Shown: positions 24,993-33,846 of the stretch, piece after piece
Layout: every line of letters begins with the position of its first letter
Numbering within the stretch: position 1 is the first letter of the stretch
Assembly (NCBI RefSeq): GCF_000472545.1
Contig: NZ_AWZV01000017.1
Location: 101,290 to 165,289 of the forward strand
Length of the DNA: 64,000 nt
Origin: Burkholderia sp. WSM2232
GTDB taxonomy: Bacteria; Pseudomonadota; Gammaproteobacteria; Burkholderiales; Burkholderiaceae
Direction: 5' to 3'
Notes under the pieces: generated by a model
The model's database searches: none
The model's input: only the letters and a program-made list of their open reading frames with translations
What the model was told of the DNA's origin: nothing
Translations under genes and position numbers: made by a program

Positions 24993-26531
24993 ATGTCCGC
25001 ACGCGCAGATCGCGCGGCGGCTCGCGCGGCGGGCCTCGACGAGGCGCGCGACGAGCGCTACGCCAATCCGTTCGCCCCGCCCGACGAATCCGAAGCTGTC
25101 GCCGAGGCGCGCCCGCGTTCGCTGTTCGGCGAAATTCTCGACTGGATGCTGGCGCCGCTGCTGCTGCTCTGGCCGATGAGCCTGGCAGTCACCTATCTGG
25201 TCGCGAAGTCCATCGCCAACGGGCCGTTTGACCGCGCGCTCGAAACCGACGCCTACGTGCTCGCGCGTCAGATTCACCCGGTCAACGGCGTGGCGGAACT
25301 GACGCTGCCCGATTCCACGCGCGACTTTCTGCGCACCGACAATGTAGACAGCGTGTTTTACCAGGTGCTCGGCACGCGCGGCGAGCTGGTGGCCGGCGAG
25401 CGGGACATGCCGCTGCCGCACGAAGACGACCGGCCGCAACCGGGCCTCGTCGCTTTCCGCGACGACATGCTGCGTGGCAACGACATCCGCGTGGCCTATA
25501 CGACAGTCGAGTTCCCGCAGACGCCCGGCGCAGAGCCGGTGCTCGTGCAGGTGGCGGAGACGCTCGACAAGCGCAGCCAGCTCGCCAACGACATCATCAA
25601 GGGCGTGATCCTGCCGCAGTTCGTGATCCTGCCGCTCGCCATCCTGCTAGTGTGGTTTGGCCTCTCGCGCGGCCTCGCGCCACTGCATGCGCTGCAGGCG
25701 CACATTCGTGCGCGGCGCCCGGACGACCTGTCGCCGCTCGAGGCGCGGCGCGCGCCGCCGGAAATCGAGCCGCTCGTCACTTCCTTCAATGACCTGCTGA
25801 CGCGCCTCGAACAGAACATGGAGCTGCAAAAGCGCTTTATCGCCGACGCCGCGCATCAGATGAAAACGCCGCTCGCCGGCCTGCGCACCCAGGCGGAGCT
25901 CGCGCTGCGGCAGGACGCGTCGGCGGAGGTGCACCGTTCGCTGGAACAGATCGCGACCAGTTCGGAGCATGCGGCCCGGCTCGTTACGCAGTTGCTCGCG
26001 CTCGCGCGCGCTGAAAACCGTATGTCCGGGCAGATCTTCACGCCGGTGGAAGTGACGGAGGTTGCCCGCAACGCCGTGCGCGACTGGGTGCAGGCCGCGC
26101 TCGCCAAACAGATGGATCTCGGCTACGAAGCGCCGGAGGAGCCCGTCGAAGTGGACGGCAATCCGGTCATGCTGCGCGAGATGCTGTCGAACCTGATCGA
26201 CAATGCGATTCGCTACACGCCGGCGGGCGGCCGCATCACCGTGCGGGTGAGGCACGACGTGGCCGCGCGGCTCGTGCATCTGGAAGTGGAGGACACCGGG
26301 CTCGGCATTCCGGTAGCCGAGCGCTCGCGCGTCATCGAGCGCTTTTACCGGATTCTCGGCCGCGAAGGCGACGGCAGCGGCCTGGGGCTTGCCATCGTGC
26401 GCGAAATCGCCACCATGCACGGCGGCGAACTGACCATCGAGGACAACGTCTATCAGACCTCCCCGCGGCTCGCGGGCACCCTCGTGCGCGTCAGTTTGCA
26501 TGTGCTCGAGCGGGGGCAGGACTTACCCTAA
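24993..26531 (+). CDS. Sensor histidine kinase (TctE-like)
   Basis: 512 residues. One membrane helix lies near residue 55 (LAPLLLLWPMSLAVTYLVA) and another near residue 210 (LPQFVILPLAILLVWFGLS), enclosing a periplasmic 2CSK_N-type sensor domain. A HAMP-like linker is followed by the HisKA box RFIADAAHQMKTPLAGL with phospho-acceptor His288, then HATPase boxes NLIDNAIRYTPAGG, DTGLGIP and GDGSGLGLAIV. It phosphorylates the regulator encoded just upstream. TctE homologues sense tricarboxylates, but the ligand here cannot be read from sequence. Confidence 0.93.
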   Translation: MSARADRAAARAAGLDEARDERYANPFAPPDESEAVAEARPRSLFGEILDWMLAPLLLLWPMSLAVTYLVAKSIANGPFDRALETDAYVLARQIHPVNGVAELTLPDSTRDFLRTDNVDSVFYQVLGTRGELVAGERDMPLPHEDDRPQPGLVAFRDDMLRGNDIRVAYTTVEFPQTPGAEPVLVQVAETLDKRSQLANDIIKGVILPQFVILPLAILLVWFGLSRGLAPLHALQAHIRARRPDDLSPLEARRAPPEIEPLVTSFNDLLTRLEQNMELQKRFIADAAHQMKTPLAGLRTQAELALRQDASAEVHRSLEQIATSSEHAARLVTQLLALARAENRMSGQIFTPVEVTEVARNAVRDWVQAALAKQMDLGYEAPEEPVEVDGNPVMLREMLSNLIDNAIRYTPAGGRITVRVRHDVAARLVHLEVEDTGLGIPVAERSRVIERFYRILGREGDGSGLGLAIVREIATMHGGELTIEDNVYQTSPRLAGTLVRVSLHVLERGQDLP

Positions 26532-26768
26532 CGCGAACCGACGCCCCCAAGCCTGAAATTGCGCGTTGGAGCGCGTTGAAAACAGTTGCGCCAATAACCC
26601 GCGCAGTTCCCCGCGAGTTGCCCGACGTTTGCGAACGCCAGTCGTTCTTGAGGGGCCCTTTATTGCGCCCGTTCGCGTCAGTACGCCGTAAGTTTTGACT
26701 CCAATAATCGGTTGCACGGAACGCCGCGGGCCGGCGCACCGCGTGCATATCAATATTGGAGACGACAT

Positions 26769-28427
26769 ATGGCTACCGTAGGCGGACACATTTCGCCCGT
26801 GCCCATGACGCGCGATGAGAAGCGGGTGATCTTCGCATCGTCGCTAGGTACGGTTTTCGAGTGGTACGACTTCTATCTTGCCGGCTCTCTGGCGGCCTTC
26901 ATCAGCAAGAGCTTCTTCTCCGGCGTCAATCCCACTGCGGGTTTCATCTTCACGCTGCTCAGCTTTGCCGCCGGCTTTGCGGTCCGGCCGTTCGGCGCGG
27001 TGGTGTTCGGCCGGCTCGGCGATCTGGTCGGCCGCAAGTACACGTTCCTCGTGACGATCGTGATCATGGGCGTGTCGACGTTCCTTGTCGGCTTCCTGCC
27101 CGGCTATGCGGCAATCGGCATTGCGTCGCCGGTCATCTTCATTGCCATGCGGATGCTGCAGGGCCTCGCGCTCGGCGGCGAGTACGGCGGCGCGGCGACC
27201 TACGTGGCAGAACACGCGCCGCCCGGACGCCGCGGCTTCTACACCGCCTGGATTCAGACGACGGCCACGCTGGGCCTGTTCCTTTCCCTGCTGGTAATTC
27301 TGGGCGTGCGCACCGCGATGGGCGAAGAGGCGTTCGGCGCGTGGGGCTGGCGCATCCCGTTTGTCGCGTCCATCGTGCTGCTGGCCATTTCGGTGTGGAT
27401 CCGTCTGCAACTGCATGAATCGCCGGTGTTCGAGCGCATCAAGGCAGAAGGCAAGACCTCGAAGGCGCCGCTTTCCGAGGCGTTCGGTCAGTGGAAAAAC
27501 CTGAAGGTCGTGATTCTGGCGCTGATCGGCCTGACCGCCGGCCAGGCCGTCGTGTGGTACACGGGCCAGTTCTATAGCCTCTTCTTCCTGACGCAGACGC
27601 TGAAGGTCGACGGCGCAACGGCCAACATCATGATCGCGATCGCCCTGCTGATCGGCACGCCGTTCTTCCTGTTCTTCGGCTCGCTGTCGGACCGCATTGG
27701 CCGCAAGCCGATCATCATGGCCGGCCTGCTGATCGCCGCGCTGACGTACTTCCCGCTCTTCAAGGCCCTCACGCACTACGTGAACCCGGCGCTGGAAACT
27801 GCGACAGCCAAGGCACCGATCGTCGTGATCGCGAATCCCGACGAATGCTCGTTCCAGTTCAACCCGGTCGGCACGTCGAAATTCACGAGTTCATGCGATA
27901 TCGCCAAGAGCGCGCTTTCGAAGGCCGGCCTGAACTACGAGAACGTGGCAGCGCCAGCCGGTACGCTCGCGCAGATCAAGGTGGGCGATACAGTCATCAA
28001 CACGTATGACGGCAAGGCCGCCGACGCGAAGGACCAGGGCAAGACTTTCGACAAGACGCTCGCGACGACGCTGAAGTCCGCAGGCTACCCGCCGAAGGCC
28101 GACTCGTCGCAGATCAACTGGCCGATGAGCGTGGTGATCCTCACGATCCTCGTGATTTACGTGACGATGGTGTATGGGCCGATTGCGGCGATGCTGGTGG
28201 AAATGTTCCCCACGCGCATCCGCTACACGTCGATGTCGCTGCCTTATCACATCGGCAACGGCTGGTTCGGCGGCTTCCTGCCGGCCACCGCGTTCGCGAT
28301 CGTCGCGGCGAAGGGCAACATCTACTCGGGCTTGTGGTATCCGATTGTGATCGCGGTCATCACCTTCGTGATCGGCATGCTGTTCGTGCGCGAAACCAAG
28401 GACTCGGACATCTACGCGAAGGATTGA
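26769..28427 (+). CDS. MHS-family MFS transporter with large periplasmic insertion
   Basis: 552 residues from MATVGGHISPVPMTRDEKRV, with GGAGA before the ATG. It has 12 membrane helices; LGTVFEWYDFYLAGSLA is the metabolite:H+ symporter signature, GRLGDLVGRKYTF and SLSDRIGRKPIIM are the two cytoplasmic MFS motifs, and EYGGAATYVAEHAP marks the ProP/ShiA/KgtP group. A hydrophilic stretch of about 100 residues (roughly 345-447) sits between helices 9 and 10 and holds two cysteines. Substrates of this group are carboxylates, proline/betaine or shikimate; none can be chosen here. Confidence 0.9.
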   Translation: MATVGGHISPVPMTRDEKRVIFASSLGTVFEWYDFYLAGSLAAFISKSFFSGVNPTAGFIFTLLSFAAGFAVRPFGAVVFGRLGDLVGRKYTFLVTIVIMGVSTFLVGFLPGYAAIGIASPVIFIAMRMLQGLALGGEYGGAATYVAEHAPPGRRGFYTAWIQTTATLGLFLSLLVILGVRTAMGEEAFGAWGWRIPFVASIVLLAISVWIRLQLHESPVFERIKAEGKTSKAPLSEAFGQWKNLKVVILALIGLTAGQAVVWYTGQFYSLFFLTQTLKVDGATANIMIAIALLIGTPFFLFFGSLSDRIGRKPIIMAGLLIAALTYFPLFKALTHYVNPALETATAKAPIVVIANPDECSFQFNPVGTSKFTSSCDIAKSALSKAGLNYENVAAPAGTLAQIKVGDTVINTYDGKAADAKDQGKTFDKTLATTLKSAGYPPKADSSQINWPMSVVILTILVIYVTMVYGPIAAMLVEMFPTRIRYTSMSLPYHIGNGWFGGFLPATAFAIVAAKGNIYSGLWYPIVIAVITFVIGMLFVRETKDSDIYAKD

Positions 28428-28481
28428 GATTCGCGCCCGCGTGCTCATGAGGCGGCAACGTAAAAAGTTGCGCGCCGGGGG

Positions 28482-28510
28482 TTGACAGCCCACGGCGCTA
28501 TCCTCATAAT
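28482..28510 (+). promoter_or_regulatory. Promoter of tRNA-Met
   Basis: TTGACA (28482-28487) and CATAAT (28505-28510) are 17 bases apart, and the tRNA 5' end lies 13 bases after the -10 element. This is a near-consensus sigma-70 promoter, as expected for a tRNA gene. Confidence 0.85.
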
Positions 28511-28522
28511 CTCGCTTCTTTC

Positions 28523-28599
<77 letters not shown>

Positions 28600-28610
28600 G
28601 TTGCAAGAAA

Positions 28611-28645
28611 AAGCCGCTGTTCCGCAAGGTTCAGCGGCTTTTTTG
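28611..28645 (+). terminator. Terminator of tRNA-Met
   Basis: AAGCCGCTG pairs with CAGCGGCTT across a 12-base loop, followed by a run of T residues. It begins 12 bases after the tRNA CCA end. Confidence 0.92.
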
Positions 28646-28705
28646 TTTCTGGCTGTCCAGGCATCATCCGTGCGACGGCACCCGCAACTTCAAGGAGGAT
28701 CGTTG

Positions 28706-29044
28706 ATGACATTCCGCACCGCCGCGCGCGCCGTGGCCATCGCGTCGATCGCGCTTTTCGGCGCCGCTTCCGTGAGTTCCGGCTACGCGCAAAGTCCCGC
28801 CGACAACCAGTGGCGCGCAAGCCAGATGACCTTGTCGACGCTTCTGCAGAATGGCTACAGGATCGTCGCCGTCGTCAATACGCCTCGCGGCGACGGCGGG
28901 CCGGCCGACACGATCTTCGTGCAACGCGACCAGAGCGCCTTCAAATGTATCGATCCGCAAGCGCCCGAGCCGGGCAAGAAAGCGCCGGGGTGCTACGAGC
29001 TGGCGCCGCCGTCGGGCCCGGCGACCGGCTCCGAGGCAAAATAG
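28706..29044 (+). CDS. Small exported protein of unknown function
   Basis: 112 residues from MTFRTAARAVAIASIALFGAASVSSGYAQS, an obvious signal peptide ending near Ala28, with AAGGAGG before the ATG. The mature part (QMTLSTLLQNGYRIVAVVN, then DTIFVQRDQSAFKCIDP and GCYELAPP) has two cysteines that could form one disulfide. I do not recognise a named family. It probably folds as a small periplasmic domain. It lies alone between the tRNA terminator and the convergent marR gene. Confidence 0.75.
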   Translation: MTFRTAARAVAIASIALFGAASVSSGYAQSPADNQWRASQMTLSTLLQNGYRIVAVVNTPRGDGGPADTIFVQRDQSAFKCIDPQAPEPGKKAPGCYELAPPSGPATGSEAK

Positions 29045-29096
29045 GCCAGTAGGAGCTACGAAAGCTGGCGCCGGCAAAGTGGAGCAACCCCGGCGA

Positions 29097-29540
29097 TCAG
29101 CGATCCACCAGCCGGCTCAGATTGCCCCGCACGCGCTGCAGGAGCGCGATCAACTGGGCGGCTTCCTCATCGCTGAAGCCGTTCAGCGCCTCCAGCGCGA
29201 CCTCATCGCCCACCTTGCGCGCCTTGCCGAGCGCCCGTTCCGCTTTCGCCGTCATGCGCACCTGACGCTCGCGCCGGTCTTGCGGATTAGCGGTCCGCTC
29301 GATCCAGCCGGCCTCCTCCATCCGATCCAGCAGACGGCCGGCGGAAATTGGCGCGACCTCGAGCAGATCAGCGAGCCGCGCCTGATTGATGTCGCCGTAA
29401 TGGGCGAGATAGGCGAGCACGCGGCATTGCGCCCGCGTCAGATCGACCGACGATCTGGCAAGGTCGTCGAACCGCTTGCCGGTCAACCGGCCCACGTCCG
29501 AAATCAGAAAGCCGAAGCGCTCTTCGAGTTGGGTTTTCAT
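29097..29540 (-). CDS. MarR-family transcriptional regulator
   Basis: 147 residues from MKTQLEERFGFLISDVGRLTGKRFDDLA. The winged helix-turn-helix runs LTRAQCRVLAYLAHYGDINQARLADLLEVAPISAGRLLDRMEEAGWIERTANPQDRRERQVRMTAKAERAL, with the DRR of the wing. It is divergent from an EmrB-like exporter; a 26-base palindrome beside that gene is the likely operator. This arrangement is typical of repressors released by the drug or phenolic compound that the pump exports. Confidence 0.92.
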   Translation of the reverse strand: MKTQLEERFGFLISDVGRLTGKRFDDLARSSVDLTRAQCRVLAYLAHYGDINQARLADLLEVAPISAGRLLDRMEEAGWIERTANPQDRRERQVRMTAKAERALGKARKVGDEVALEALNGFSDEEAAQLIALLQRVRGNLSRLVDR

Positions 29541-29601
29541 GCGCCGATTATACGAAAGCAGGTGGCGAAGCCGAGTCGCGCGAAAGTCCCGCCGAGTGTT
29601 T

Positions 29602-29775
29602 GCCGAGCCCCTAGAGCCTGCCGTGCGAGCCCGGGCCCGAGTCCTAGCCCTGCGGATCGAAACCGAGCCGGAGCCCACCGCAGCCCTGCCCTGCCCATCC
29701 AAGCAGAGGCCACCCCTGCCCTGCCTAGGCGAGCCCAGCCCTGCCGATCCAAACTCAGCCCACCAATACGACCCA
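29602..29775. repeat. Degenerate GC-rich repeats in the marR-exporter gap
   Basis: The 377-base divergent gap contains imperfect copies built around AGCCCTGCCGATCCAA and GAGCCCACC (for example near 29646, 29691 and 29737), spaced by about 45-50 bases. No reading frame or structured RNA is supported. The distance between the two divergent starts is longer than usual for MarR/exporter pairs because of this block. Confidence 0.55.
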
Positions 29776-29875
29776 ATCGGACCCGCCTCGATCCTGTCAC
29801 CGTCAAGCCCCTTCGCTCCAGCACCGCCCTGCTCAACGTCCGCATAATTCCCGATGCGAACCGGCCCATGCGTCA

Positions 29876-29901
29876 GATATGATAAGCATGCTTACTATAT
29901 C
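29876..29901. promoter_or_regulatory. Probable MarR operator
   Basis: A 26-base palindrome with core TAAGCATGCTTA and outer arms GATAT/ATATC; only two positions per arm break the symmetry. It is the sole AT-rich element in the divergent gap and lies just before, or over, the start of the exporter gene, where a repressor would block transcription. Confidence 0.75.
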
Positions 29902-29917
29902 GACGCCCCGCACAGCC

Positions 29918-31459
29918 ATGCCCTCCGCCTCTTCGCCTTCGAGCGGCGCCGCCGCGCCGCTCAACCGGCCGATGATCACCATCTCGATCATGCTCGCGAC
30001 GCTGATCCAGACACTGGACAGCACGATCGCCAACGTGGCGTTGCCGCACATGCAAGGCACACTGTCGGCGTCGCAGGACGAGATTACCTGGGTGCTGACG
30101 TCCTATATCGTCGCCGCGGCTATCGCCACGCCGCTGACCGGCTGGCTGTCCGACCGGCTGAGCGTCAAGCGCCTGCTTATCACCGCGATCGGCGGCTTCA
30201 CCCTGGCTTCCGCGTTATGCGGCTTATCCGAGACGCTCACGCAAATCGTCGCGTCGCGTCTGCTGCAAGGCGTTTTCGGCGCGTCGCTCGTGCCGTTGTC
30301 GCAGTCCATCCTGCTCGACATCAATCCGCGCGAGAAGCAAGGCCAGGCAATGGCCGTGTGGGGCATGGGAGTGATGGTCGGTCCGATTCTCGGTCCGACG
30401 CTCGGCGGCTGGCTCACGGACAGCTACAACTGGCGCTGGGTGTTCTTCATCAATGTGCCGATTGGCGCATTCGCGCTGTTCGGCGTGGCGACCTTTCTGC
30501 CTGCGCGAGCCCCCAAGCCCGACGCGAAATTCGACGCGTTCGGCTTCGCCACGCTGGGTCTTGCAATCGGCGCGCTCCAGGCGATGCTGGATCGGGGCGA
30601 GCAGCTAGACTGGTTCGGCTCGCATGAGATCGTGCTGGAGGCGTTGATCGCAGCCATCAGCTTTGCGTTCTTTCTCGTGCATACGGCAACGGTCGGCAAG
30701 ACGTCTTTTTTCAAATACGAATTGTTGAGGGATCCGAACTTTACGACGGGCACGTTTTTCATCTTCGTGATCGGCGCGGTCATGTATGCGACGCGCGCGC
30801 TGCTTCCGCCGATGCTGCAAAACCTGATGAACTATCCGGTCGCGACCACCGGGCTCGTCACCGCGCCGAGCGGCGCGGGCACCATGGTGGCGATGCTGCT
30901 CGCCGGCCGGCTGCTGAAGCGAATCGACGCGCGGCTTATGCTGCTCGCCGGCTTCCTGATTTCGGCGTTCGCGCTATGGCAGATGATGCACTACACGATC
31001 GTGCTGTCGGCGTCGGACATTGTGTGGCCCGGCGTGATCCAGGGCTTCGGGCTCGGTCTCGTGTTCGTGCCGCTGAGCGCGCTGACGTTCTCGACGCTCG
31101 CGCCGCAACTGCGCGCGGACGGCACGGCCACGTACAGTCTGATGCGCAATATCGGCAGCAGTATCGGCATTTCGATCGTGCAGACGCTGATGACACGCAA
31201 CACGCAAGTCTCGCATGCGGACCTCGCGGCCAACATCACGCCCTTCAACCCCGCGATCCAACCGATGCTCGGCAGCGCTCCCGCCGAAGGGATGGCGGCG
31301 TTGAACGCGTCGATCACACAGCAGGCGTCGATGATCGCCTATCTGAACGACTTCAAGCTAATGTTCGTCGCGACGCTGCTCGTCATTCCGCTGCTGCTTC
31401 TGATCCGCCCGGCCGGCAGGTCGCACGACGCCGCAGCAGCGCATGCCGCAATGGATTGA
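29918..31459 (+). CDS. DHA2-family (EmrB/QacA-type) MFS drug exporter
   Basis: 513 residues with about 14 membrane helices. LIQTLDSTIANVALPHMQGTL is the DHA2 motif D1, GWLSDRLSVKRLL motif A, and SRLLQGVFGASLVPLSQSILLDINP with GPILGPTLGGWLTDSYNWRWVFFIN motif C. It would expel toxic compounds using the proton gradient. The start is uncertain: an ATG at 29879 lies inside the palindromic operator, so I chose the ATG at 29918; neither has a clear ribosome-binding site. No emrA-like adaptor is adjacent. Its stop abuts the stop of the convergent GntR gene. Confidence 0.88.
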   Translation: MPSASSPSSGAAAPLNRPMITISIMLATLIQTLDSTIANVALPHMQGTLSASQDEITWVLTSYIVAAAIATPLTGWLSDRLSVKRLLITAIGGFTLASALCGLSETLTQIVASRLLQGVFGASLVPLSQSILLDINPREKQGQAMAVWGMGVMVGPILGPTLGGWLTDSYNWRWVFFINVPIGAFALFGVATFLPARAPKPDAKFDAFGFATLGLAIGALQAMLDRGEQLDWFGSHEIVLEALIAAISFAFFLVHTATVGKTSFFKYELLRDPNFTTGTFFIFVIGAVMYATRALLPPMLQNLMNYPVATTGLVTAPSGAGTMVAMLLAGRLLKRIDARLMLLAGFLISAFALWQMMHYTIVLSASDIVWPGVIQGFGLGLVFVPLSALTFSTLAPQLRADGTATYSLMRNIGSSIGISIVQTLMTRNTQVSHADLAANITPFNPAIQPMLGSAPAEGMAALNASITQQASMIAYLNDFKLMFVATLLVIPLLLLIRPAGRSHDAAAAHAAMD

Positions 31460-32167
31460 TCAACCCTCGATCCGCCCGCGCGTCACGCCAAGCAGGCGTG
31501 CCATTGCATCGCGCGCCGCAGCGGCGCCACGCTCGCGAATTGCTTCGAACACGGCCGTATGCTCGGCAAGCGACGCGTTGAAGACGTCGGCGCGTTTCGC
31601 ATTCAACCGAAGCTGCGCTTCGAGCGTACGCTCGATCAGCGTGCCAAGCGGAACCAGCAACTCGTTGCTGCATGCAATCAACACGCTCAGGTGGAATTGC
31701 AGATCGGCGCGCACCCATTCGTCGACATTGCGCGCGGCCGCCATTGCCGCGTGGGCGTCTGCGAGTGCGCCGAAGCTCTTTTCCGAGTACGAAGCCGCCG
31801 CGAGACTCGCGGCATACGGCTCGATCATTTCGCGCATTTCCTGCAGCTTGAGCGCGAATTGCATGGGTTCGGCGACACGCGAGTACCAGTCGAGCACATC
31901 GGCATCCAGCAGATTCCACGCATGCCGTGGCCGCACGCGCGTGCCGACCCGGGGCCGCGATTCGATCAGCCCCTTGGACGTGAGGGTGCGCAGCGCCTCG
32001 CGCAATACGGTGCGGCTCACGCCGAACGCGTCCATCAACTCCGCTTCGCGCGGCAGGATCGACTCGGGCGCGTAGTCGCCGCGCAAGATCGCGGTAGCCA
32101 GCAGATGGGCGACGCGCCCATGCAGATCGTGCTGAATAGCTTCTCTCCTCGCGGTCACGCCGCTCAA
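31460..32167 (-). CDS. GntR-family (FadR/FCD) regulator, likely DgoR-type
   Basis: 235 residues. N-terminal winged helix: LHGRVAHLLATAILRGDYAPESILPREAELMDAFGVSRTVLREALRTLTSKGLIESRPRVGTRVRP. The C-terminal FCD domain holds the metal-binding Asp/His positions (ADLQFHLSVLIACSN and SLAEHTAVFEAI). It is divergent from galactonate dehydratase with a perfect palindrome between them, so it probably represses dgoD and responds to galactonate, as DgoR does in E. coli. The start shown is a TTG; a GTG three codons later is equally possible, and no strong ribosome-binding site decides. Confidence 0.88.
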   Translation of the reverse strand: MSGVTARREAIQHDLHGRVAHLLATAILRGDYAPESILPREAELMDAFGVSRTVLREALRTLTSKGLIESRPRVGTRVRPRHAWNLLDADVLDWYSRVAEPMQFALKLQEMREMIEPYAASLAAASYSEKSFGALADAHAAMAAARNVDEWVRADLQFHLSVLIACSNELLVPLGTLIERTLEAQLRLNAKRADVFNASLAEHTAVFEAIRERGAAAARDAMARLLGVTRGRIEG

Positions 32168-32179
32168 TATGTGGCGAAT

Positions 32180-32197
32180 AGTACTATTAATAGTACT
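32180..32197. promoter_or_regulatory. Perfect 18-base palindrome, probable GntR operator
   Basis: AGTACTATTAATAGTACT is exactly self-complementary and lies in the 95-base gap between the divergent GntR and dgoD starts, 13 bases from the regulator start. Its position allows one protein to control both genes. Confidence 0.8.
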
Positions 32198-32262
32198 TTA
32201 AAGCGCTTTGCTGTAGCATGGAAAGCCTCGAATATTCCCGCATGCGACTGGAGACACACGTC

Positions 32263-33411
32263 ATGAAAATCACCAAGCTCGAAACCTTCATCGTTCCGCC
32301 GCGCTGGTGCTTCCTCAAGATCGAAACGGACGAAGGCATCGTCGGCTGGGGCGAGCCGGTGGTCGAGGGCCGCGCGCACACGGTGGCGGCAGCGGTCGAA
32401 GAACTGTCGGACTATCTGATCGGCAAAGACCCGCTTCTGATCGAAGACCATTGGCAGGTGATGTACCGTGCCGGCTTCTACCGCGGCGGCCCGATTACCA
32501 TGAGCGCGATTGCCGGCGTGGACCAGGCGCTGTGGGACATCAAGGGCAAGCATCACGGTGTGCCGGTGCATGCGCTGCTCGGCGGTCAGGTGCGCGAGCG
32601 CATCAAGGTGTACTCGTGGATCGGCGGCGACCGTCCCAGCGACGTCGCGAACAACGCGCGCGCAGTGGTCGAGCGGGGCTTCAAGGCCGTGAAGATGAAC
32701 GGTTCCGAAGAACTGCAGATCATCGACACCTTCGACAAGGTGCAGGGCGTCATCAACAATGTCGCCGCGGTGCGCGAGGCGGTCGGACCGGACATCGGCA
32801 TCGGCGTGGACTTTCACGGCCGCGTGCACAAGCCGATGGCGAAGGTGCTGGCAAAAGAACTTGACCCGTACAAGCTGCTTTTCATCGAAGAACCGGTGCT
32901 GTCGGAAAACGCCGAAGCGCTGCGCGACATCGTCAACCAGACCAATACGCCTATCGCATTGGGCGAGCGTCTTTATTCGCGTTGGGACTTCAAGCACATT
33001 CTGGCAGGCGGTTACGTCGACATTATTCAGCCGGACGCGTCGCACGCCGGCGGAATTACCGAGTGCCGCAAGATCGCGTCGATGGCCGAGGCCTACGACG
33101 TGGCCCTCGCGCTGCATTGCCCGCTCGGCCCGATTGCGCTCGCCACCTGCCTGCAGATCGACGCGGTGAGCTACAACGCGTTCATTCAGGAACAGAGCCT
33201 CGGAATTCACTACAACCAGGGCAACGACCTGCTCGACTACATCAAGAATCCGCAAGTCTTCAAGTACGAGGACGGCTTCGTGTCGATTCCGCAGGGCCCG
33301 GGCCTCGGCATCGAAGTGAACGAAGAGAAAGTGCGCGAGATGGCGAAGATTGGTCACCGCTGGCGCAACCCAGTGTGGCGTCACGCGGACGGAAGCGTCG
33401 CGGAGTGGTAA
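32263..33411 (+). CDS. dgoD: D-galactonate dehydratase
   Basis: 382 residues from MKITKLETFIVPPRWCFLKIETDEG, the same length as E. coli DgoD, with GGAG before the ATG. It is an enolase-superfamily protein: capping domain first, then VGVDFHGRVHKPMAK, FIEEPVLSENAEAL and GERLYSRWDF supply the Asp/Glu/Glu metal ligands, and the general-base/acid histidines are in VDFHGR and HCPLGPIALA. It dehydrates D-galactonate to 2-keto-3-deoxygalactonate. The kinase, aldolase and transporter of the pathway are not adjacent, so the rest must be encoded elsewhere. Confidence 0.94.
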   Translation: MKITKLETFIVPPRWCFLKIETDEGIVGWGEPVVEGRAHTVAAAVEELSDYLIGKDPLLIEDHWQVMYRAGFYRGGPITMSAIAGVDQALWDIKGKHHGVPVHALLGGQVRERIKVYSWIGGDRPSDVANNARAVVERGFKAVKMNGSEELQIIDTFDKVQGVINNVAAVREAVGPDIGIGVDFHGRVHKPMAKVLAKELDPYKLLFIEEPVLSENAEALRDIVNQTNTPIALGERLYSRWDFKHILAGGYVDIIQPDASHAGGITECRKIASMAEAYDVALALHCPLGPIALATCLQIDAVSYNAFIQEQSLGIHYNQGNDLLDYIKNPQVFKYEDGFVSIPQGPGLGIEVNEEKVREMAKIGHRWRNPVWRHADGSVAEW

Positions 33412-33846
33412 GCGGGACGGCTTTTCATTGAGGCTGGCAGCTGCGGCGGTTGGTGGGCTCGCCTGCTAAGGTTGTTTGGCGAACTCGCTTGCCAAGCTCG
33501 CTTGCCGAGCGCCCTGGCGGCCCGGTTTGTTTAGCGCGCCGCCGGCGCCGGGTCAATCGGCTCACTGACGCCGCCTGCGGGCGGCGTTTTCATTGCTCAC
33601 CTACCCAAATGATTCCCGCGACGCGGGCCGCACGTTACGGTGACATGACGCGCGTTTCTCTCCGGGTAACGTAACGCCCGGGCCCAATCGCCCCAAGCGG
33701 CACCTCTTCACCCGCGCAACGTCTTGCCGTGCGCCGAGCGGAATCCCCTTCGACGAAAGCTCCCCGGACTTCGTTCGCCACCAGACAGATACATGGCCCA
33801 CTCCTTGCTGAAATGCTCCCGGAGAACGAAGGTATCAGGGGCTTTC
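33412..33846. other. 435-base gap after dgoD
   Basis: The gap contains short GCTCGCTTGCC-type duplications near 33485-33510 and the dgoD terminator at 33568. The remainder has no supported gene. An ATG at 33793, in frame with the small membrane protein, would extend that protein by 18 residues. Confidence 0.5.
33568..33590 (+). terminator. Terminator after dgoD
   Basis: ACGCCGCC pairs perfectly with GGCGGCGT across a TGCG loop, followed by TTTT. It lies 157 bases past the dgoD stop. Confidence 0.75.
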
